Below are positions 16,015 to 26,039 of a stretch of 64,000 bases of DNA, in pieces. The DNA is from Paenibacillus thermotolerans (GTDB taxonomy: Bacteria; Bacillota; Bacilli; Paenibacillales; YIM-B00363). How positions within the stretch are numbered: the first letter of the stretch is position 1; the number at the start of each line of letters is the position of its first letter. The notes under the pieces are model-generated. The model did no database searches. It worked only from the letters and a program-made list of their open reading frames with translations, and had not been told where the DNA came from. A program made the translations under genes and the position numbers. The stretch is taken from NCBI RefSeq assembly GCF_028745515.1, contig NZ_JAQZSG010000027.1, positions 1 to 64,000 of the forward strand, written 5' to 3'.

Positions 16015-17327
16015 TACATCGCTCCTCCCGGCAGCGCCTCAACGGTCCCGTCGGAAAGCAGCACCGCCCAGACCGGCTTCAAGATCGCTTTTTCATATTC
16101 CTCATCCAGCACTAACCGGTACGCCGGAATCAACTGCTTCACGGAAGCAAACTTGCTGTAGCCCTGCAAAGCTTTCACCAGCGATTCGCCGCCACGAAGC
16201 TGCACCAGCTCTCTATTCTCGCTCGTCTCTTCGAGCTGAATCATCGATCGCTCATAGGCCGTAACGACGCCGTTCTGCAGCGTCAGCCGAATCGTGCCGT
16301 AGGGCAGCTGCTCACCCGGCGATACAATCGGGAACGACCCCGGGTAGTTGCCGATATATTGACGGAACACCACCGTCTGCTCCTGACTGACGCCCGACTC
16401 CTGCTGAATCGAGCTCAGCAAATAGCTCCCGTTCCAGCCTCCGTGCCGGTTGATGAATTGAACGGCCGACAACGAGGTGCCCAGCTCATCATACGTTCCC
16501 TCGACCGGAGCGGCCGGATCGGAGTAGCTCAGCCAATGCTGGTCGTTCGACAGCTGGAGTCCTCTTTTGCCGTCGGTGTAAATCTCGGAACCGTTCCGCT
16601 CCCGAAGAAATCTCGTAGTAGCCGGATCCGGAAACAAGCTTCGCTGGAGCTGCTCTGCCGTGAACGAGGTGTAGTGCATCTCATACTGAATCATTTGGAG
16701 CGGCTCCATAGGCAGATAGTGGCTTCCGCCGATAAGCTGGTACTTGCCGCGCGCCTTGCCGAAGCCTACAAACCGCTCTACGTCCTTGACGGTCAGGTCT
16801 GCCTTCGTCGCTTCATACACCGTGCGGTTGCCGCTTCCGATGAAAAACACCCGCACCTCTTCCCGATCCGCTCTCGTAAATATCCAGATTCGCTCAATCG
16901 GCTTCGAATCCTCCAAGCCGTCGCCCTTCAGGTGCATGAATTGCTCCAGCAAGGAAAGCGGCATATCCGACGGAAACCGGATTTCAAGACCGAGCGTATT
17001 TCTCGGGCTTTGCTCCGCAAGCTCCGGAATCGCTCCCACCTCTCGAATACCGTCGAAGGCGCGCTGCTTCACCACATCCAATATCATGCGGTAGAAGGTC
17101 ATATTCGGGTAAAGCACCGTATGCTGATCCTCGCCAAAATGAAGCACGATATCCGAAGGAAACAGCAGCTGCGACAGCTCTGCTTGCGTCCCCTGCAATT
17201 TGGACTCCACATAATCGTTCGGGATAATCGCATCGAATTTGGGCGAGCTGTACGCGAGAAGGTAGCTTTGCACGAGGCTGGCCGCAACGAGAACGGTCAA
17301 GATGACCGTCTTTACATTCTCATTCAT
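16014..17327 (-). CDS. walH: WalH (YycH), membrane regulator of WalK
   Basis: 437 residues with one N-terminal TM helix (VILTVLVAASLVQSYLLAY) and a large extracellular region (for example FPSDIVLHFGEDQHTVLYP). It works with WalI to control the WalK sensor. It overlaps walK by four bases at its start and walI by one base at its end, so translation of the three is coupled. Confidence 0.92.
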   Translation of the reverse strand: MNENVKTVILTVLVAASLVQSYLLAYSSPKFDAIIPNDYVESKLQGTQAELSQLLFPSDIVLHFGEDQHTVLYPNMTFYRMILDVVKQRAFDGIREVGAIPELAEQSPRNTLGLEIRFPSDMPLSLLEQFMHLKGDGLEDSKPIERIWIFTRADREEVRVFFIGSGNRTVYEATKADLTVKDVERFVGFGKARGKYQLIGGSHYLPMEPLQMIQYEMHYTSFTAEQLQRSLFPDPATTRFLRERNGSEIYTDGKRGLQLSNDQHWLSYSDPAAPVEGTYDELGTSLSAVQFINRHGGWNGSYLLSSIQQESGVSQEQTVVFRQYIGNYPGSFPIVSPGEQLPYGTIRLTLQNGVVTAYERSMIQLEETSENRELVQLRGGESLVKALQGYSKFASVKQLIPAYRLVLDEEYEKAILKPVWAVLLSDGTVEALPGGAM

Positions 17328-19186
17328 CTCGCGTCACGCTCCTCTTCCCATACAGGCAGCGTAAAGTAAACGGTCGTTCCGGCGCCTGCCTCGGATTCGA
17401 TTCGTATGGTGCCGCCGTGCGCCTTTACTATTTCCAGGGCAATAGACAAGCCTAACCCCGTACCCCCCATATTTCTGGAGCGTGCTTTATCTACGCGATA
17501 AAACCGTTCGAATATTCTATCCAAATCCTTCTTCGGAATACCGATGCCGTTATCCTTCACGGACACCTCGACCCACTCGGGCGCCTTATGCTCCGCATTC
17601 CTCAACGGTCTGGCGGACAGCGTAATCGTCCCCCCGTCTTGATTGTATTTCACCGCATTGGAAACAAGATTGTCCAGCACTTGGTCGATCGCATCCGGAT
17701 CCGCATACACAAGCGGCACTTCGCCGTCCGTCTCCGCCTCGATCCGCATGCCCCGCTGCTCCGCTTGAACTGCAAACCGGTCGGTGACATCGTCCAGCAT
17801 CATAACGATATCCGTATGGTCGCGCATGAGCGCGTTTTGGCGGGAATCGAACCGGGACAGATGCAGCAAGTCGCTGACGAGGCGAATCATACGCTCCGTC
17901 TCGTTGCGCGTTACGCCGACAAAACGGCGGGCCAACGAAGGATCCTCCAATGCGCCTTCATCCAGCGCCTCAAGGTAGCTCTTGATCGTCGTCAGCGGCG
18001 TCCGAAGCTCGTGCGATACGTTCGCCACGAACTCTTTACGGGACGCCTCCAGCTTCTCCTGTTCCGTAACGTCGTGCAGCAACAGCACCGAACCGGTCAC
18101 GCCTTTATCGCGGCGGTGAATCGGAGAGAACGTAACCCTCACCGTTAACGGATCGCTCGTTATTCCCTCGCCTAAACTGATGAGCAGCGTTCCGCCTTCC
18201 TTTTGCCATAACGAGTTGTCCACTCGCGTACGGCCCAGGCCCAGCAGCATAAAGACGTCTTTCCCCTCCGCCGCATCATCGTCATCCAAATGCAGCATTT
18301 GCCTGGCGCGGCGGTTCATGACGATCGTCTGGCCCCGCTCGTCCGTCGCAATGACGCCGTCACTCATGTTAGAGAGGATGGACGCAAGCTTGTCCTTCTC
18401 TTCCTCAATGGAAGAGAGCGCCTCTTTCAGCCGGTCCGTCATATCGTTAAACGCATTGCCCAGCTGTCCTATCTCATCGCCCGTTAAAACCGCAACCTTT
18501 TGATTAAAATTGCCTTTCGCCATCGCTGCAGCTTTCCGGGTTATATCCTTAATCGGCGCAGTAATCATATTCGATAAAATGATGCCCAGCAAAGCGGTCA
18601 ACGCAAGCGCGATCGCCGTGCCCGAGAACAATATTTGTTTGATCCGGTTGGTCGTGTCGAACAAGCCTTCCATGGAGGCGACCACATACACAGCCCCGAT
18701 CACCTTGCCGTGATTGCGCACGGGCATAGCGAGACTATGCTTCCGTTTGCCGTCGGCGTCGATAATCGTCCGCTCGTTACCCCGGATGCCTTGAAGCGCC
18801 CTCGTCACTTCCGTCTGGACGTTCTTTTGTCCGACAATCCCCTGCTGCTGGTGCATCGAAGCGCTGACGATGATCCCGTTCGCGTCGATCACTTGAATTT
18901 CCCGGTCGTTAGGCGCGAAATTCCGGATAAACTCGTCGAGATCCTCGTACGATTTGCCCGTCTCTTCTCTTGCCCCGGACATATTGGCGGCGTTCAAATA
19001 ATCCACGACGTATTCCGCGAGGAAATACGCCTCGTTGTTCAGCGATTCCTTAAAATTGCCGAAGAAGGAGGTTTCCATCGTACGGATAAAATAAACCCCG
19101 ATCAGCTGCATGGCGATCAGAATAAGCAGAACGTAGATGATGATGATGCGGTTTTGGATCGTCTGCAGCCTGCGCATGCCCTTCAT
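17324..19186 (-). CDS. walK: WalK (YycG) sensor histidine kinase
   Basis: 620 residues. Domain order: TM1 (about 12-32), an extracellular Cache-like sensor, TM2 (about 183-203), HAMP (about 204-260), PAS (about 265-365), HisKA with phospho-acceptor in SHELRTPLTTIKSYLEAL, and an HATPase domain with NLVSNAVKYN, DNGIGIPKKDL and GTGLGLS. This is the kinase of the essential cell-wall homeostasis pathway, sensing peptidoglycan turnover and phosphorylating WalR. It overlaps walR by one base and walH by four. Confidence 0.96.
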   Translation of the reverse strand: MKGMRRLQTIQNRIIIIYVLLILIAMQLIGVYFIRTMETSFFGNFKESLNNEAYFLAEYVVDYLNAANMSGAREETGKSYEDLDEFIRNFAPNDREIQVIDANGIIVSASMHQQQGIVGQKNVQTEVTRALQGIRGNERTIIDADGKRKHSLAMPVRNHGKVIGAVYVVASMEGLFDTTNRIKQILFSGTAIALALTALLGIILSNMITAPIKDITRKAAAMAKGNFNQKVAVLTGDEIGQLGNAFNDMTDRLKEALSSIEEEKDKLASILSNMSDGVIATDERGQTIVMNRRARQMLHLDDDDAAEGKDVFMLLGLGRTRVDNSLWQKEGGTLLISLGEGITSDPLTVRVTFSPIHRRDKGVTGSVLLLHDVTEQEKLEASRKEFVANVSHELRTPLTTIKSYLEALDEGALEDPSLARRFVGVTRNETERMIRLVSDLLHLSRFDSRQNALMRDHTDIVMMLDDVTDRFAVQAEQRGMRIEAETDGEVPLVYADPDAIDQVLDNLVSNAVKYNQDGGTITLSARPLRNAEHKAPEWVEVSVKDNGIGIPKKDLDRIFERFYRVDKARSRNMGGTGLGLSIALEIVKAHGGTIRIESEAGAGTTVYFTLPVWEEERDAR

Positions 19187-19920
19187 TACAGCGACAGGCC
19201 TCCCAGCTTCGGACTTCGCATCATATATCCGAGTCCCCGCCGTGTCAAAATGTACTCCGGCTTGCTCGGGTCGTCTTCGATTTTCTCCCGCAAGCGGCGC
19301 ACCGTAACGTCCACCGTCCGCACGTCGCCGAAATATTCGAAGCCCCAGACAGCCTGGAGCAAATGCTCGCGCGTCATCACCTTGCCGCTGTTTTTCGCCA
19401 GATAATGAATCAACTCGAATTCCCGGTGGGTGAGATCGATGGCCACTCCATCTTTATAGAGCACATACATGTCGCTGTCGATGACCAAGTTAAACAGCTT
19501 CAACGTATTGTTGCCGGACGCTTCCGCGCTTTCCGCCGCCGCCGCCCCTTTCCACTTCGACTGCCGCCGCAGATGGGCTTTCACTCGTGCCAGCAGCTCG
19601 CGGTTGGAGAACGGCTTCGTCACATAATCGTCCGCGCCGAGCTCCAGACCCAGCACCTTGTCGAGCTCCGTATCCTTGGCGGTGAGCATGATGATCGGGG
19701 TGTTCAGCTTCGCCCGCACCTCGCGGCATACATCCATGCCGTCCTTGATGGGAAGCATCAAGTCAAGCAATATTAGGTCCGGCTGCTCCTCGAACGCAAG
19801 CTCCACCGCCTGCTGTCCGTCGAACGCACAGACGACTTCGTACCCTTCCTTCTCCAAGTTAAATTTCAAAATGTCGGCAATCGGCTTCTCATCGTCGACC
19901 ACTAAAATTTTCCCTTGCAT
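19186..19920 (-). CDS. walR: WalR (YycF) response regulator, OmpR type
   Basis: 244 residues. The receiver domain has the acidic pocket (VVDDEKP), phospho-acceptor Asp in [12 protein letters not shown] and the later Lys in VTKPF. The C-terminal winged helix ([40 protein letters not shown]) binds cell-wall hydrolase promoters. It is slightly longer than usual because of an Ala/Glu-rich linker ([12 protein letters not shown]). First gene of the wal operon. Confidence 0.97.
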   Translation of the reverse strand: MQGKILVVDDEKPIADILKFNLEKEGYEVVCAFDGQQAVELAFEEQPDLILLDLMLPIKDGMDVCREVRAKLNTPIIMLTAKDTELDKVLGLELGADDYVTKPFSNRELLARVKAHLRRQSKWKGAAAAESAEASGNNTLKLFNLVIDSDMYVLYKDGVAIDLTHREFELIHYLAKNSGKVMTREHLLQAVWGFEYFGDVRTVDVTVRRLREKIEDDPSKPEYILTRRGLGYMMRSPKLGGLSL

Positions 19921-19957
19921 CCCCGTCCACCACCTTTGCCTCTATCTTACCATATGA

Positions 19958-20004
19958 CAAGGATAAACGGCATTGCTGTCCTTTGTGACGGAAACCGTTC
20001 CGAG
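19958..20004. repeat. walR leader segment similar to the htrA upstream region
   Basis: Reads CAAGGATAAACGG, a short spacer, GCTGTCCTTT, then ACGGAAACCGTT. It aligns over about 46 bases with 13925-13972 in the same orientation relative to the downstream gene. The AAGGA/TCCTT arms could form a hairpin in the transcript. Confidence 0.6.
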
Positions 20005-20009
20005 CCGTC

Positions 20010-20056
20010 AAAAAAAGAGGCATAGACAAACCGTACCTGTTTGTCTTGCCCCTTTT
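20010..20056 (-). terminator. Terminator after the M23 peptidase gene
   Basis: On the minus strand GGGGCAAGACAAAC pairs with GTTTGTCTATGCCTC (one mismatch) and is followed by TTTTTTT. It separates the M23 gene from walR. Confidence 0.85.
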
Positions 20057-20062
20057 TGCCGA

Positions 20063-21640
20063 TTAGGATAAATATTTTAACGGATTTCGAGTATTGCCGT
20101 CCACAATGACCTCGAAATGAAGATGAACGCCTGTCGAGCGGCCCGTGCTTCCCATAACGCCGATTTTGTCGCCTTTTTCTACCGTTTGGCCCTTCTTCAC
20201 CGAAATTTTGCTTAGGTGACCATACCGGGTCTTATATCCGTTCTGATGATCGATAATAATGCAATTTCCATATGCGCCGTCTTTACCCGCAAAGACGACT
20301 TTCCCGTTATCCGCGGCCATGATCGTTTTGTTGCTGGAGGTAATGTCGATTCCCTCATGTTGCCGGCCCCACCGCTTGCCGAAGCCGCTGGAGAGCTTTG
20401 CGGAGACAACCGGCCAAATAAACCGTCCGGTTCCTTCGCCGAGCACCACCTTTGTGCCTCTCTTGACGATGGCCGGTACCGGTTCTTCAATGACCTGCTC
20501 GCCGGCGATATCTTCGTCCATGAGCAAGCCGTTGATCTTAGTAAGCTTATACGTTACCTTCTTCTTGCCGTCGACCCCCTTGCGGAGCGTCTTCGACTGG
20601 CCCTTGCGCATCGTCTTGTCTTCTTCATATATCGTATCGTGCTGAATCGCGATCGTCTCGCTCAGCAGTTCAACCGTCTCGATCGTAACCGCCGGCTGCG
20701 GCATCGTCAGATCAAGGACGTCGCCGACCCGAATGAAATCACGTTCGATCAAATCTTTCTTATCCTGATTATTGGAATATATAAGTTCCATCGGAATGTC
20801 GAGCTTCTCGGCGATTCCTGAAATCGTATCGCCCTCTTGAACGACGTATTTGGTCGGCTTGATGTCGCCGTTCAGAAGAAACTTCAGCACTTCTTCCTCG
20901 TCCATGACATCGTTCGGTTCGATTTCGCGCTGGGCCAGCTCAATCGGCTCTATGATTCTAACGGACTCCACCTTCGTCTCGCTTCGGCCGATTAAATCGA
21001 TGTCGCGCAGTGTGCCTGCGTCCGCCTCGGCCGCAAGTACGCCGACAGCTCCCGACGCTTGCGGCTTTGTGAAGCTGTCCTTAATCTTATCCAATATGCG
21101 ATTGGCGGTTTCCTGGTCCTTCACGACCGCAACCGTCTTGCCGGCGACCTTCAGCTCGACGCCGACCGCTTTCGCTTCCAGCGCTGCCGCAAGGCTGGCG
21201 GACGTCTCGCTGTCCTCGCCTTCGCCCATAAACAGGAGTTCCTTCTCAATTCTCAAGCCGTCACGCTCGATTTCCCAAACAACTTCCGGATTTTCCTCCG
21301 AAACCTGTTTCAGTTTATCGGCAATGACCTGCTCTACAACAGATGGACTGCTAACCTCGCCAAGCAATTCGTCGCCCATGTAAACTTCGTATATTTCATT
21401 CATATTGGCTTGCACATACTGATTACCTGCATAAGTGATGCCCGCTATTAGTGCGATTACGCCGACGCTTCCGGCGATATGGATTTTGTATGTACAAAAC
21501 CATTGCTTCGAATCTCGCATGCCGTCTTTGGCCCGCAGCTTCAGCTTCGTGTAAAGGCCTTTCGACTTCAAGTTCAGCATCGCATCCTTGAGCTTCTCGG
21601 AAGCCCGATTTCGCGGTACATTGTTCCTGAACTTCGCCAT
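20063..21640 (-). CDS. Membrane-anchored cell-wall peptidase with LysM, G5 and M23 domains
   Basis: 525 residues from the ATG at 21640 (GGAGGAGGCGAGC upstream). Order: basic cytoplasmic N-terminus, one TM helix (about 50-70), an extracellular linker, LysM (YVVQEGDTISGIAEKL, about 265-315), G5 (EDKTMRKGQSKTLRKGVDG, about 325-400), and M23 LytM-type peptidase (about 405-520) with zinc ligands in HEGIDI and HLHFEV. M23 enzymes cut peptidoglycan cross-bridges or stem peptides. Position just upstream of walRK suggests a Wal-regulated hydrolase; that is inference. Confidence 0.92.
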   Translation of the reverse strand: MAKFRNNVPRNRASEKLKDAMLNLKSKGLYTKLKLRAKDGMRDSKQWFCTYKIHIAGSVGVIALIAGITYAGNQYVQANMNEIYEVYMGDELLGEVSSPSVVEQVIADKLKQVSEENPEVVWEIERDGLRIEKELLFMGEGEDSETSASLAAALEAKAVGVELKVAGKTVAVVKDQETANRILDKIKDSFTKPQASGAVGVLAAEADAGTLRDIDLIGRSETKVESVRIIEPIELAQREIEPNDVMDEEEVLKFLLNGDIKPTKYVVQEGDTISGIAEKLDIPMELIYSNNQDKKDLIERDFIRVGDVLDLTMPQPAVTIETVELLSETIAIQHDTIYEEDKTMRKGQSKTLRKGVDGKKKVTYKLTKINGLLMDEDIAGEQVIEEPVPAIVKRGTKVVLGEGTGRFIWPVVSAKLSSGFGKRWGRQHEGIDITSSNKTIMAADNGKVVFAGKDGAYGNCIIIDHQNGYKTRYGHLSKISVKKGQTVEKGDKIGVMGSTGRSTGVHLHFEVIVDGNTRNPLKYLS

Positions 21641-21871
21641 GCTCGCCTCCTCCACGCTTGTTAGCGAAACAAGTTTTCATGATTTTGCATAAAAGCTTTG
21701 AAAATCGGTGAAAATAATCGGTTTTTCTCCAATTTGCTTTTACTTTACCATGTTTACCTCCTCGGGGCAACATTGGCGTGCGAATTATGTAGATTTTGGG
21801 AGATAATGTGCTCTTTCTCACAGCAAAAACCGGGTTCCTAGCGGAAACCCGGTAAATTTGATCACTATAGG
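21641..21871. promoter_or_regulatory. Leader of the M23 gene and terminator of the next gene
   Basis: Upstream of the M23 start I see AT-rich sequence but no unambiguous promoter. Open frames here have no ribosome site. The left-facing terminator at 21824-21853 belongs to the gene at 21872. Confidence 0.4.
21824..21853 (-). terminator. Terminator after the 207-residue membrane-protein gene
   Basis: ACCGGGTTTCC / GGAACCCGGT stem followed by TTTTTGC on the minus strand, 19 bases after the stop. Confidence 0.85.
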
Positions 21872-22495
21872 TCAATATTTTGCCAATATGGCGATCAGCC
21901 GTTCATACTCGCTCTGTTCGAGGTAATCCTGCAAAATATCCGACGCTTCCTGCATTTCCTCCGCCGTAATGCCGCCTTCAAGCAGCTTCGATATGTTTTG
22001 TATTTCTTCCGGCGGGAGCTTCTCCATCAGCAGCTTGAAAATCTCCATCCGGTCCTCGGACGAAATGCTGTCCTTTTTGGCCTCTAGGTCATCTGTGGAA
22101 AGGTACATATCGTTGCCGCTTCCCGATCCGATGGAGCCCATGACGGGCAGCGCATTGTCCGGAGCGGATTCCGAAGCGGGCGTATCGGACGAATCTTGAG
22201 TGTCGTACGGATTTCTGTCCGTTCCCGGCTGTTCTGTCTCCGTGCTTGCGGACGATTGGGCTTTTTCGGGTGTTGACGCGTTTCCGCCGTTGTCAGCCGC
22301 CGAACCGGTACCTGATCCGGCAAGGAAGGCGATCAGATCGGTTAAAGCAATCGGATTTGCTGCCTGCTGGCCTTGAAACGGCTTCAGCAGCTGCTGCACA
22401 TATATGTTCACCATCGACCATGTCACAATGACCGATACTCCCGTTATAATTGCGGTTGATATTGCCGTCTTTACCAGCCAGCCTATCCATTTCAT
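21872..22495 (-). CDS. Single-TM protein with low-complexity linker, unknown function
   Basis: 207 residues from the ATG at 22495 (GGGGGATTCACTA upstream). One TM helix (WLVKTAISTAIITGVSVIVTW), then a long Ser/Thr/Asn/Asp/Pro-rich linker (about 60-130). The C-terminal acidic helical domain carries two similar helical segments, KLPPEEIQNISKLLEGGIT and EEMQEASDILQDYLEQSEY. The pattern suggests a membrane-anchored protein with an extracytoplasmic or cytoplasmic helical hairpin. I do not recognise the family. Transcribed alone between purA and the M23 gene. Confidence 0.75.
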   Translation of the reverse strand: MKWIGWLVKTAISTAIITGVSVIVTWSMVNIYVQQLLKPFQGQQAANPIALTDLIAFLAGSGTGSAADNGGNASTPEKAQSSASTETEQPGTDRNPYDTQDSSDTPASESAPDNALPVMGSIGSGSGNDMYLSTDDLEAKKDSISSEDRMEIFKLLMEKLPPEEIQNISKLLEGGITAEEMQEASDILQDYLEQSEYERLIAILAKY

Positions 22496-22737
22496 TAGTG
22501 AATCCCCCGTTCCGCTGAAGATGTATTCACCAGTATTGACCGAACGTGTGGGCGCCAAACTGCGTTGGAGGAAATAAGTGAGCGTACTTTGTCCCGTTCT
22601 TAGGCAGTTCCGAAGTGTGGCGGTGGAACAAACGGATTTTTGTTACGCTACAGCTCGCCGCTCCCTTCTCTCGCTGCCTCCTACGGAACTTTCTTCCGCT
22701 GCAGCACAACATACCGCTTCTCCCCTCACCAGCACGA

Positions 22738-22786
22738 AAAAAGCCCCTGTCTGTGTGAAAAACACACAGCCAGGGGCTTCCACTAT
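22738..22786 (-). terminator. Terminator after purA
   Basis: On the minus strand AAGCCCCTGGCTGTGTG pairs with CACACAGACAGGGGCTT around TTTTT and is followed by TTTT. It sits directly after the purA stop. Confidence 0.9.
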
Positions 22787-22790
22787 TTCT

Positions 22791-24128
<1,338 letters not shown>

Positions 24129-24159
24129 TTAGTGTACCAATGCAGATGGTGGGAGTCAA

Positions 24160-24208
24160 TGAAAAACCGAACGATTACCCGATAAAACGGGCAATCATTC
24201 GGTATTGC
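24160..24208 (-). terminator. Terminator after dnaB
   Basis: CCGAATGATTGCCCG / CGGGTAATCGTTCGG stem on the minus strand followed by TTTTTC, just beyond the helicase stop codon. Confidence 0.85.
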
Positions 24209-24223
24209 GTAACATAATCGACA

Positions 24224-25591
24224 CTATATCGCGGCAGGCATCGCGTCCGAATGGTTTTTGTCCAACGACACGAATTTGTTGAAGCTCTTCAGGAACACCA
24301 GCTCCACCGTTCCGACCGGGCCGTTCCGCTGCTTGGCGATAATGATCTCGATAATATTCTTTTTTTCCGAATCTTGGTTGTAATAATCATCCCGGTATAA
24401 GAATCCGACAATATCTGCGTCCTGCTCGATCGAACCGGATTCCCTCAGGTCCGACATCATCGGGCGCTTGTCCTGGCGCTGCTCGACGCCCCGGCTCAGC
24501 TGCGACAGCGCGATTACCGGAACTTCGAGCTCACGGGCGATTTGCTTCAGCGTACGGGAAATTTCCGATACTTCCTGCTGACGGTTTTCGCCGGACTTGC
24601 CTCCGCGTCCCGCAATCAGCTGCAAATAATCGATCAGAATCATGCCGAGACCTTTTTCCTTCTTCAGTCTGCGGCATTTGGCCCGGATATCGGCGACGGT
24701 AACGACCGGAGAATCATCGATGTAAATATCCGCCTCGGAAAGCGTACCGATCGCCATCGTCAGCTTCTCCCAGTCGTCTCCCTCTAGGGTTCCGGTACGC
24801 ATCCTTCCCGCGTCGACGTTCGCTTCCGCGCATATTATACGCTGCACGAGCTGCGCCGCAGACATCTCAAGCGAGAAGATGGCGACCGTTTCCTTCGCGC
24901 GTACGGCGACGTTCTGAGCCACGTTCAAGGCGAACGCCGTCTTACCTACGGAAGGACGAGCCGCGATGATAATTAAATCGCTGCGCTGAAAGCCGGCCGT
25001 CATCTTGTCGAGATCCGGGAAACCCGACGGGATGCCCGTAGTCACGCCGCGCTGGTTATAGAGCGTCTCGACCTTCTCAAATACTTCCATCAACACATCT
25101 TTAATCGAGACGAAGCCCGAGCCGGATTTGCGATTCGATATTTCGAGAATGTTTCTCTCCGCTTCGCTTAGCAGATCCTGTACGTCTTCGGCGCCCGCAT
25201 AACCGTTCGTGACGATTTCCGTCGCCGTCCGGATCAACTTGCGGAGCATCGCCTTCTCTTCCACAATCTTGGCATAATAGAGCACGTTCGCGGCGGTCGG
25301 CACGGCGCTTGCAAGCTCCGTCAAATACTTGATTCCGCCGACTTCCTCCAGCTGCTGCTTGCCCTGCAGCTTCGTCGTCAGCGTAATCAGATCGATCGGC
25401 TCGTTCTCGCTGCCCAGCTCGACCATCGATTCATAGATTCGGCCGTGCGCCTCCCGATAAAAATCTTCGGGCTGCAGCAGCTCCATTACCGTAACCAATG
25501 TAACGCTGTCCAGCAAAATGGCGCCGAGCACCGCTTGCTCAGCCTCCAAATTTTGCGGGGGAATTCTATCGAAGCCAATATCCCGGTTCAT
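24224..25591 (-). CDS. dnaB: Replicative DNA helicase DnaB (DnaC in Bacillus nomenclature)
   Basis: 455 residues. The N-terminal helical domain (PPQNLEAEQAVLGAILLD) and the RecA-like domain with Walker A ARPSVGKTAFALN, Walker B MILIDYLQLI and GSIEQDADIV mark the hexameric 5'-3' replicative helicase. It follows rplI after one base and is the last gene of a gdpP-rplI-dnaB run, the standard Bacillales arrangement. Confidence 0.97.
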   Translation of the reverse strand: MNRDIGFDRIPPQNLEAEQAVLGAILLDSVTLVTVMELLQPEDFYREAHGRIYESMVELGSENEPIDLITLTTKLQGKQQLEEVGGIKYLTELASAVPTAANVLYYAKIVEEKAMLRKLIRTATEIVTNGYAGAEDVQDLLSEAERNILEISNRKSGSGFVSIKDVLMEVFEKVETLYNQRGVTTGIPSGFPDLDKMTAGFQRSDLIIIAARPSVGKTAFALNVAQNVAVRAKETVAIFSLEMSAAQLVQRIICAEANVDAGRMRTGTLEGDDWEKLTMAIGTLSEADIYIDDSPVVTVADIRAKCRRLKKEKGLGMILIDYLQLIAGRGGKSGENRQQEVSEISRTLKQIARELEVPVIALSQLSRGVEQRQDKRPMMSDLRESGSIEQDADIVGFLYRDDYYNQDSEKKNIIEIIIAKQRNGPVGTVELVFLKSFNKFVSLDKNHSDAMPAAI

Positions 25592-25592
25592 A

Positions 25593-26039
25593 TTATTGCC
25601 CTTCTACTACTTGAACCTTCAAAGTTGCCGTAACGTCCGGATGAAGCTTTACCGGCACGTTCGTGAAGCCGAGCGTGCGGATCGGCTCGTCCATAATGAT
25701 TTTGCGCTTGTCCAGCTTGATCTTCATCTTCTCGAGCTCTTCCGCCACCTGTTTGTTGGTGATCGAGCCGAACAGACGGCCGCCTTCGCCCGCCTTGGAA
25801 CGAAGCACGACAGTCAGCTGCTCCAGCTTTTTGCCCAGCTCGATCGCCTCTTCCTTTTCCTTCTCCTTGCGGCGAAGCTCGGCCTGCTTCTGATTTTCCA
25901 GCGTCTTAACGTTTCCTTCGTTGGCCGGTTTCGCCACTCCGCGCGGGATCAGGAAGTTTTGCGCGTAGCCTTCCGATACCTCTTTAATTTCGCCCTTCTT
26001 GCCTTGACCCTTCACGTCTTGTAAAAAGATAACCTTCAT
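25593..26039 (-). CDS. rplI: 50S ribosomal protein L9
   Basis: 148 residues. The N-terminal signature [21 protein letters not shown] and [13 protein letters not shown] are conserved; the central connecting helix is the Lys/Glu-rich stretch [19 protein letters not shown]. The C-terminal 23S-binding domain is complete. The start overlaps the gdpP stop by four bases. Confidence 0.98.
   Translation of the reverse strand: MKVIFLQDVKGQGKKGEIKEVSEGYAQNFLIPRGVAKPANEGNVKTLENQKQAELRRKEKEKEEAIELGKKLEQLTVVLRSKAGEGGRLFGSITNKQVAEELEKMKIKLDKRKIIMDEPIRTLGFTNVPVKLHPDVTATLKVQVVEGQ

Noticed and set aside
21423-21875. 150-codon minus-strand open frame before the M23 gene
   Set aside because: It overlaps the M23 N-terminus and a terminator, and is Arg-rich with no ribosome site.
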